A DNA stretch of 64,000 nt from Corynebacterium kutscheri. Lineage in GTDB: Bacteria; Actinomycetota; Actinomycetes; Mycobacteriales; Mycobacteriaceae. Below are positions 57,854 to 64,000 of the stretch, one piece after another. The translations under genes were made by a program, and so were the position numbers. Location: assembly GCF_000980835.1 (NCBI RefSeq), contig NZ_CP011312.1, forward strand, positions 1,426,001-1,490,000. The letters run 5' to 3'. The notes under the pieces were generated by a model. That model was not told where the DNA came from. It made no database searches and was given only the letters and a program-made list of their open reading frames with translations. Position 1 is the first letter of the stretch; each line of letters opens with the position of its first letter.

Positions 57854-58510
57854 CTAACGCACCGCAATCACCGGTGCTGCACTAACATCTAAAGATTGTT
57901 CACCTCGGGTTAACGCCACTCGAAGTGCGATGGCTTTATCATTAAGATTTTCTTCCGAACCCCAATAAACCCGTCGTCCATCATCAAGAATCATAGTTAG
58001 CTCATAACTACTCGGAGCAGCTACTTCAACAATTCGCGCAGAAACCATAGGATCCATCGCCTCAAGAGCGGCAAGAACAACCCGGTAAATCTCTGGCGTA
58101 TCCTGCTCATTACCGCTTACTTTAACCATGCCCGATTCTCGCGCAGCTGTTAAAAAGGGTCGTCCTTGTTCGTCGATAAGCACATCCCCATCAGCAGTTT
58201 CCGTGTACAGCCGAACTGTATGCTCTGTGAGTTCAATACTCAACACCCCGTCTATGTGTTTATTCACATTGACACTACTGACCCATGGCAACGCAGAAAT
58301 AGATTTTGCTACCGCAATGGAATCAACATGGAAAAAATTCTCTCCAATAGATACTCCACTAGCAGTTTCTACTTCCTCAACAAGAGTATGGTTTTGTCCA
58401 CTTATTTCAAAGGCAGACATCTTCCACAACGGGTAAAACCACGCCGTGACAAAGAAAATCAACGCCACTATCATCGTGGCACCAAGACCTAAGAAAATGC
58501 GTTTTTTCAT
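57854..58510 (-). CDS. ftsQ: FtsQ cell-division protein
   Basis: Bitopic divisome protein linking FtsW/FtsI with FtsL/FtsB. It has 218 residues. A short basic head and one membrane helix (about 5-25) lead into a POTRA domain (about 33-105, [19 protein letters not shown]) and the FtsQ β-domain (about 110-215). ATG 58510 overlaps the murC stop (ATGA), so they are coupled. The 401-nt gap after it isolates ftsZ. Confidence 0.93.
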   Translation of the reverse strand: MKKRIFLGLGATMIVALIFFVTAWFYPLWKMSAFEISGQNHTLVEEVETASGVSIGENFFHVDSIAVAKSISALPWVSSVNVNKHIDGVLSIELTEHTVRLYTETADGDVLIDEQGRPFLTAARESGMVKVSGNEQDTPEIYRVVLAALEAMDPMVSARIVEVAAPSSYELTMILDDGRRVYWGSEENLNDKAIALRVALTRGEQSLDVSAAPVIAVR

Positions 58511-59937
58511 CGCAAACGCTCAAATATTTCTGGTGCAAGTATTGTCACTGATCCAGCTCCCATGGTCATAATAAGATCACCAGGTTGAGCAATAGCTGCT
58601 ATTCGTTCCGGCACCGCGGAAAAATCAGGTTCGAAAATAACCGGCTTAGTTATGTGCTGGGTAATAATTCGAGAATCTACTCCGGGAACAGGCTGTTCGC
58701 GCGCACCAAAAATGTCTAGCACGATTACTTCGTCGGCAAGCGATAATGCGCGAGCAAATTCTTCGGCAAACTCCATTGTTCGCGAGTATAAGTGTGGTTG
58801 AAAAGCTACCACTACTCTTCCCATACCTCGAGCACGAATCTTCTCCTGAGCTGCAGTTATAACCGCCTCCACCTCGGTAGGGTGATGTGCATAATCATCG
58901 AATATCTCAACCCCAGCGTAATTACCGGTATCAATACGCCCATGAGATTCAAAACGACGACGCACGCCACTAAAAGAATTCACACCTTGAATCAGCTTAT
59001 CTGTATCTGCGCCGACGAGTACGCCTGCGGTTAATGCAGCCGCAGCATTGAGCACCATATGCTCCCCTGGGATTTTTAGGCTTAGTGTTACCTCACGTTG
59101 CTGATCAAGCAGAATTGTCGCAGTGGTTGTCTTAACCCCCGCAGTGATATCAGTAATCACTGTATACGCAATATCTGGATATGCTTGTGCTGCTACAGCA
59201 GTGCCATAACCACAAACCCGAACCCGATCTTTCATTCGCTGACCTAATTCAGCAGCGTGGGGATCGTCCAAACACACCACCAATGAACCGGTAGTAGAAA
59301 TGCGCTCTGCAAAATCCTCAAAGACCTGCATATAGGCCTGTGGAGTTTTGAAAAAATCTAGGTGATCTGGCTCAATATTAGTGATTACTGCAATATCTGG
59401 CTGATAACGCAGTAATGAAGCATCAGATTCATCTGCTTCCGCAACAAAACATTGCCCACTTCCTTGGTGCGCATTAGTTCCAGCTTTATTCAGCTGGCCG
59501 CCAATCGCGAAACTAGGATCTAAACCTGCTTCTTGTAGCGCTACCACGGCCATCGAGGTGGTTGAAGTTTTACCGTGTGTACCTGCAATCAATACCTGAG
59601 TAAAGCCCTGCATAAGCTCACCAAGAAGATCAGAGCGACGAATAATTGGAATCCCACACTCAGCTGCATATACCAACTCAGGATTATCCTTAGGTATCGC
59701 CGCAAAAGAGGTCACAACTACACTTGGCAACTCACCGGTTATGCTCAAGTTCTCACGCGCATGCCCAATAGCAATTGTTGCTCCCATAGCTCGAAGAGCA
59801 AGTATGGCACGAGAATCTTTCACATCAGAGCCAGAAACCACAAAACCACGAGAAAGCAGAATGCGTGCTACACCTGACATACCGGCACCGCCAATACCGA
59901 TAAGGTGAACTCGGCTGAGATCAATATTTTCCGTCAT
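58507..59937 (-). CDS. murC: UDP-N-acetylmuramate–L-alanine ligase
   Basis: ATP-dependent ligase adding L-Ala to UDP-MurNAc. Start ATG 59937 (AAGGAAAA upstream, 1 nt after the murG stop), giving 476 residues. [20 protein letters not shown] is the nucleotide motif, and [18 protein letters not shown] is the ATP P-loop. [17 protein letters not shown] [13 protein letters not shown] and the C-terminal [15 protein letters not shown] are also present. The frame is open 30 codons further upstream, but that part is murG in another frame. Confidence 0.97.
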   Translation of the reverse strand: MTENIDLSRVHLIGIGGAGMSGVARILLSRGFVVSGSDVKDSRAILALRAMGATIAIGHARENLSITGELPSVVVTSFAAIPKDNPELVYAAECGIPIIRRSDLLGELMQGFTQVLIAGTHGKTSTTSMAVVALQEAGLDPSFAIGGQLNKAGTNAHQGSGQCFVAEADESDASLLRYQPDIAVITNIEPDHLDFFKTPQAYMQVFEDFAERISTTGSLVVCLDDPHAAELGQRMKDRVRVCGYGTAVAAQAYPDIAYTVITDITAGVKTTTATILLDQQREVTLSLKIPGEHMVLNAAAALTAGVLVGADTDKLIQGVNSFSGVRRRFESHGRIDTGNYAGVEIFDDYAHHPTEVEAVITAAQEKIRARGMGRVVVAFQPHLYSRTMEFAEEFARALSLADEVIVLDIFGAREQPVPGVDSRIITQHITKPVIFEPDFSAVPERIAAIAQPGDLIMTMGAGSVTILAPEIFERLR

Positions 59938-59938
59938 A

Positions 59939-61006
59939 TTATTTTCCTTCATTTTTGATAGCAGCCATAATTTTCTCAGCGATAACTCCAGCAACATTAT
60001 TAAAACCAGTATGCGATAATGCATCACGCATCACCGCTAATCTCTGCGGATCACCAGCTAGCTGACTTACCAAGTCAATAATTGTGGCTGAATTTAGCGA
60101 TGCATCTGCTACCAGTACTGCTGCTCCAGCTTCAACAACAGCAGCAGCATTAAGCCCTTGTTCGCCATTACCATGTGGAAGAGGGATATACACAGCAGGA
60201 ATGCCCAAAGCGGAAACCTCAGCAACTGTCATTGCGCCAGAGCGACAAATAATTAAGTCTGCGATGGCATATCCGGCAGCCATATCATCTATATATGGCA
60301 CAGGCACATATCCTGGTTGTGCTTGAGGAGCTTCATTTTTACGCCCATAGGCATGCACAATTTGAAACCCTTGTTGAAGCAATTCTGGCACGGCTTCAAC
60401 AATGGCAGTGTTAATCGACTGTGCGCCTTGGCTACCGCCAGTAACCAAAATGGTGGTCTTATCACCTGTTAAGCCAAAAAGCTTTTTGCCGCGTTCGCGT
60501 GCAGCTGCAACATCAGCACGCAAGCTATCGCGAATAGGAATACCGACTACTTCACCTTTCATTCCGGAATCTTGGGTGGCGTTGAGGCCAATCCCGCCTA
60601 AGCCAACACCGAGCTTATTAGCCATGCCTGCACGCGCATTGGATTCATGAACAAAAAAAGGCAATCGCAAAGATTTAGCTGCTAAATATGCTGGTGCGGA
60701 AACATAACCGCCAAAGCCAATAACAGCATCACAACCAAACTCTTTAAAAGTACGTCGCGTTTGAGCAACGGTTTTAAATAAATTCACTGGCAAAGCAAAA
60801 AGATCAGCACCAATTTTTCGCGGCACGGGAACCGGATTAATAAGTTTTAACTCAACACCGCGCTCAGGAACGATACGTGATTCTAGTCCCTTAACGGTTC
60901 CCAAAGCAGCTACTTCCACGCCATGTTCTTTCAGTGCTTCAGCAACAGCAAGTGCCGGCTCAATATGTCCTGCGGTGCCGCCACCGGCCACAATTACCTT
61001 GGTCAT
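59939..61006 (-). CDS. murG: MurG glycosyltransferase
   Basis: Adds GlcNAc to lipid I to make lipid II at the inner membrane face. It has 355 residues. The N-terminal [19 protein letters not shown] glycine-rich motif, [14 protein letters not shown] and the UDP-GlcNAc site [20 protein letters not shown] are visible. It starts 3 nt after the ftsW stop and ends 1 nt before murC, within one operon. Confidence 0.97.
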   Translation of the reverse strand: MTKVIVAGGGTAGHIEPALAVAEALKEHGVEVAALGTVKGLESRIVPERGVELKLINPVPVPRKIGADLFALPVNLFKTVAQTRRTFKEFGCDAVIGFGGYVSAPAYLAAKSLRLPFFVHESNARAGMANKLGVGLGGIGLNATQDSGMKGEVVGIPIRDSLRADVAAARERGKKLFGLTGDKTTILVTGGSQGAQSINTAIVEAVPELLQQGFQIVHAYGRKNEAPQAQPGYVPVPYIDDMAAGYAIADLIICRSGAMTVAEVSALGIPAVYIPLPHGNGEQGLNAAAVVEAGAAVLVADASLNSATIIDLVSQLAGDPQRLAVMRDALSHTGFNNVAGVIAEKIMAAIKNEGK

Positions 61007-61009
61007 GTA

Positions 61010-62518
61010 CTAACGCCTTCCTCGTTGATTGCGCGAATCAGTATATGCAGCACCAGTTCGACGCTGGCGATCAACCCTTTGGTAACTTCCTCTATTCTTA
61101 TTATTTACCCGTGGCGCACCGGCGCGCTGCGGTGCTGGACGTTGCGGCAATGAACGCGACTGATCTGATGAGGCAGCTCTGATACCACTACGAGGGCCGC
61201 GTCGTCTTTCCTCCACGTTATAAATACGTGGTTCGGGAAGAAATAGGAAACGATCAATTGCCGGACGACCATGTGCTGCCATATGCGAAATTGCATCAGG
61301 TTGATGGCGTGCGCAGTTTGCCAAAATACCCATCGCACCCAAAGTAATTACCGCAGAAGTACCACCAGCAGAAATCATCGGTAATTGGATGCCAGTAACG
61401 GGTAATGCACCAACAACATAACCAATATTGATAAATGCTTGAACAACCACACCTGCGGTTAAGGTAGCCGACATAAGCATGAGAAATTGGGTAGCTGATT
61501 TACGCGCGGTATTAATTCCCACCCAACCAAGAATTCCGAATAGCACTACTACCGTACTAGCACCAAAAAATCCTAGTTCTTCACCGATAATGGCATAAAT
61601 AAAATCATTTTTACTCTCAGGTAGATAAAACCATTTAGCCCGCGATTGGCCAAGGCCAACCCCAAACATAGAGCCATCGGCAAGCGATAAAAACCCTTGG
61701 TAAGACTGATAAGCAGAATTATGAACATCAGAAAAATGCCCACGCAAGGCATCGAAATACACTGTGATGCGATCTGAGCGGAAACCGCCTCGTACAAAGA
61801 ATACGAAGAGGATACCGATCATGCCTAAAACAACACTCATTACAACGAAGAACCAGTTAAGCCCGGCAAAGAAAAGCATGACGGCAGCAACCAGCATAAA
61901 GCTCATGGCCATACCGGCATCGCCTTCCATAAAAATAAGCAATGCTAAACCAAGAGCAACCACACCAAAATGCACTAATCGTCGTGTTTCACCAGGACGA
62001 CCGTCTGAAAGATATTGAGCTCCCCAAATAGCAATAGCCACACGAGCAATTTCTGAAGGTTGGAATCGCACAGCACCTACGTCAATCCACGACTGGGAAC
62101 CAACTTCTTGCTTACCGGTACCAATACCGGGAATAAGCACAGCGATAAGCAAAATAATCGAGATAATTAATAACCACGGTGCTAATCGACGTATGGTACG
62201 CGGACTCATCCGCATAGCCATCCACATGGTGAAAAGACCTAAAACAACCATAATGGTTTGGCGTAACGCAGTGCTCCACACTGTTGCACCATCAGCAACA
62301 GACCAGGTCATTGATGCGCTCATTACCATAACTACACCAATAAGCGTCAGCGATACCACGCAAATCAGGATCATGTAGTAATTACTCAGCGGACGTGAGA
62401 AAAAATCTTTTAGCCGCTCAGAAATAACTTTACGTAGTTGGGCAAACGTCACCGTATTGGGTTTAGCTATACGCGGTTGAGCCGGCTGTTGCATCCGCGA
62501 TGCAGTGGAGTTCGACAT
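61010..62518 (-). CDS. ftsW: FtsW SEDS glycan polymerase
   Basis: Division-specific peptidoglycan polymerase working with FtsI. It has 502 residues and about ten membrane helices (from about residue 45). The SEDS motif GVGLGQSRAKWFYLPESKND and DFIYAIIGEELGFFGA lie near residues 285-315, and VGALPVTGIQLPMISAGGTS near 370. The C-terminal ~90 residues are a basic Arg/Gln-rich cytoplasmic tail (SLPQRPAPQRAGAPR…), long as in other actinobacteria. It lies between murD and murG. Confidence 0.95.
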   Translation of the reverse strand: MSNSTASRMQQPAQPRIAKPNTVTFAQLRKVISERLKDFFSRPLSNYYMILICVVSLTLIGVVMVMSASMTWSVADGATVWSTALRQTIMVVLGLFTMWMAMRMSPRTIRRLAPWLLIISIILLIAVLIPGIGTGKQEVGSQSWIDVGAVRFQPSEIARVAIAIWGAQYLSDGRPGETRRLVHFGVVALGLALLIFMEGDAGMAMSFMLVAAVMLFFAGLNWFFVVMSVVLGMIGILFVFFVRGGFRSDRITVYFDALRGHFSDVHNSAYQSYQGFLSLADGSMFGVGLGQSRAKWFYLPESKNDFIYAIIGEELGFFGASTVVVLFGILGWVGINTARKSATQFLMLMSATLTAGVVVQAFINIGYVVGALPVTGIQLPMISAGGTSAVITLGAMGILANCARHQPDAISHMAAHGRPAIDRFLFLPEPRIYNVEERRRGPRSGIRAASSDQSRSLPQRPAPQRAGAPRVNNKNRGSYQRVDRQRRTGAAYTDSRNQRGRR

Positions 62519-62527
62519 GATAACTGA

Positions 62528-63934
62528 TCAGTCCTCTCTTGTGCTCTCGAAGCAAAGATATTTTTTAATAGCGTCAGCAAAAAGATCACCGCGTTGAGCC
62601 ATACCGGTATACATATCCAGACTAGCTGCTGCAGGCGCAAGCACAATTGCATCTCCAGCACTCGCTTGTGAGACAGCAAATTCTACGACCTCATTCATCG
62701 CTAATACCGGATCAGTTTCCTGCGTTACCTGTATTTTCACATGCGGTGCATTATCAGCAAGCGCTTGTGCAATCTTTAACGCATCTACACCTAGCAATGC
62801 TGCAGCTTTTATGTGCTGAGCATGACGACGTATTACCTCGCTGACATCAGCGCCTTTAAGCTGACCACCAGCAATCCACACAATCGACTTAAACCCACCT
62901 AGCGCAGAATCAGCTGCATGCGGATTAGTTGCCTTCGAGTTATCTACCGCAACGATCCCACGGTACGTTGCTACTACTTGCCCGCGATGCCCAGCAACGC
63001 TAAACGTAGCCAAGGCACGTTGAATTGCTTCTGGGCTTACCCCGGCAACTAGTGCTGCTGCAGCAGCTGCAGTTGCATCAGCAATTCCAGCGGGTCCGTG
63101 CGGTTGAATATTTGTTGCTGGGGCAATACGTACTGCTTTATTTCGCTTATCGACGATCCACTGCTTACTAACACCAACTTCACCAGCATCCGGCTCACCT
63201 AAGGTATAAAAAATAACCTCATGATCTTTAGCTAACTCTTTTACTAGGTCATCGTCTTTACTAGCAATCGCAGTTGCTGCCGAAAATACCTTTGCTTTTG
63301 CTGCCGCATACTCGTTAAAACTGCCGTGCCAATCAATATGATCTTCGGCCAAATTAAGAAATACACCGATTTCAGGGCGCAATGTTGTTGTCCAGTGCAG
63401 TTGGAAACTAGATAACTCGGCTACCAAAATGTCTACTCGATGAGTACCAATCAGTGCATCAGCAATAGCTACCCCAATATTTCCTACTGCTGCAGCAGCA
63501 TAACCAGCTTCATTAAGCATGGCCGCCAACATGGCGGTAGTTGTGGTTTTACCATTAGTACCAGTAACTACTATCCATCTACGTTTATTGCCAAATACCT
63601 CATCCTGATCGAGTCGCCAACATAGTTCCACATCACCAATAACTTCTAACCCCGCTTCCAAAGCAGCACGAAGTAGTGGCGCATCGGGGCGCCAACCTGG
63701 TGAAGTAACCACAAGCCCATAAGAATTAAAAAGGGCACGGTTAGTTAATAAATCTTCTTCACACACCGTGATGATGCCAAGTTCAGCTTCAATCTGTGCC
63801 AACGCCTCCCGGTTGGCATCAGCTAGTGTTACCGGAATACCGATCTGCTTAAGTAACCCGACAATTCCTCGTCCGGTTACTCCGGCACCGGTAACCAACA
63901 CTGGACAAGAAATATCTTTTATAGGCACAGTCAT
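62528..63934 (-). CDS. murD: UDP-N-acetylmuramoylalanine–D-glutamate ligase
   Basis: Adds D-Glu in the peptidoglycan stem. It has 468 residues. VLVTGAGVTGRGIVGLLKQ is the nucleotide-binding loop, VVTGTNGKTTTTAMLAAML the P-loop, and LNLAEDHIDWHGSFNEY the central-domain motif. FSVAGHRGQVV with VDNSKATNPHAAD marks the ligase C-domain. AAGGAG precedes ATG 63934, 12 nt after the mraY stop. Confidence 0.97.
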   Translation of the reverse strand: MTVPIKDISCPVLVTGAGVTGRGIVGLLKQIGIPVTLADANREALAQIEAELGIITVCEEDLLTNRALFNSYGLVVTSPGWRPDAPLLRAALEAGLEVIGDVELCWRLDQDEVFGNKRRWIVVTGTNGKTTTTAMLAAMLNEAGYAAAAVGNIGVAIADALIGTHRVDILVAELSSFQLHWTTTLRPEIGVFLNLAEDHIDWHGSFNEYAAAKAKVFSAATAIASKDDDLVKELAKDHEVIFYTLGEPDAGEVGVSKQWIVDKRNKAVRIAPATNIQPHGPAGIADATAAAAAALVAGVSPEAIQRALATFSVAGHRGQVVATYRGIVAVDNSKATNPHAADSALGGFKSIVWIAGGQLKGADVSEVIRRHAQHIKAAALLGVDALKIAQALADNAPHVKIQVTQETDPVLAMNEVVEFAVSQASAGDAIVLAPAAASLDMYTGMAQRGDLFADAIKKYLCFESTRED

Positions 63935-63946
63935 AAAGCCACTCCT

Positions 63947-64000
63947 TTATGCACCTACTGCAGAAAGCCAGTCAGCATAAAAAATTGACGCACCAATGAG
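63947..64000 (-). CDS. mraY: MraY translocase, C-terminal end (runs off the right edge)
   Basis: The last 17 codons, ending IFYADWLSAVGA then TAA at 63949-63947. The F-Y-A-D-W ending and the position upstream of murD fit phospho-MurNAc-pentapeptide translocase, which makes lipid I. Too short for motif proof; the identification is mainly by synteny. Confidence 0.65.
   Translation of the reverse strand, partial: LIGASIFYADWLSAVGA

Overview
The window is a chromosomal segment of a Corynebacterium-type actinobacterium. Three gene neighbourhoods support this. The first is rnc–DUF177–sepIVA followed by gdh. The second is the interleaved histidine operon hisD-hisC-hisB-small membrane protein-MFS permease-hisH-hisA-impA-hisF-hisI. 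The third is the division and cell-wall cluster mraY-murD-ftsW-murG-murC-ftsQ-ftsZ-pgeF-sepF-yggT-wag31-ileS. All three follow the order I know from C. glutamicum and its relatives. The DNA is visibly AT-richer than usual for the genus (not counted). That would suit a low-GC species such as C. kutscheri, but the species is a guess.

Layout. Positions 1-3300 (minus) hold the start of rnc, DUF177, sepIVA and gdh, with an AmtR-like box upstream of gdh. Positions 3583-10349 (mostly plus) hold glycerate kinase, a two-gene unit (GalT-like DUF4921 protein and M20 amidohydrolase) and glgP. Positions 10532-22479 (minus) hold pyk, lgt, trpC, a Trp-associated membrane protein and the his genes. Positions 22985-31975 hold a tandem YbjN-like protein, a membrane protein, a lipoprotein, a TetR regulator, glgX, an exonuclease-BRCT protein, a small alarmone synthetase (relS) and a 41-codon small gene. 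Positions 32038-34637 (minus) hold ilvA, a YigZ/IMPACT protein, a small membrane protein and an S4 RNA-binding protein. Positions 34870-36590 are a decayed ABC transporter, followed by a small secreted hydrophobic protein. Positions 37329-48867 hold dnaE1, rarD, a MepB-like protein, rluD, lspA, two lipoproteins, asparaginase and dinB. Positions 49346-64000 (minus) hold ileS with a T-box leader, then the wag31/sepF/ftsZ/mur cluster, entering at the right edge with the end of mraY.

Working together. The minus-strand right third is one cell-envelope assembly line: lipid-linked precursor synthesis (MraY, MurG), UDP-MurNAc ligases (MurC, MurD), the SEDS protein FtsW, the divisome (FtsQ, FtsZ, SepF) and the polar-growth scaffold Wag31. 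SepIVA at the left end belongs to the same physiology. The middle is amino-acid metabolism (his, trp, ilvA, gdh) and glycogen/maltodextrin turnover (glgP, glgX). RelS could add a (p)ppGpp signal.

Main oddities. hisF has a one-base deletion in a C run that removes its conserved C-terminus, while the original stop still overlaps the hisI start. An ABC transporter is clearly decayed. FtsZ lacks the usual C-terminal DxDVPxFL-type peptide although SepF is present. No yggS/ylmE PLP gene lies between pgeF and sepF. Several strong hairpins and palindromes mark small genes or putative operators. I found no CRISPR array, tRNA, rRNA or insertion sequence, and no clearly new multi-gene system. The best unexplained candidates are the two small genes at 31850 and 36971.
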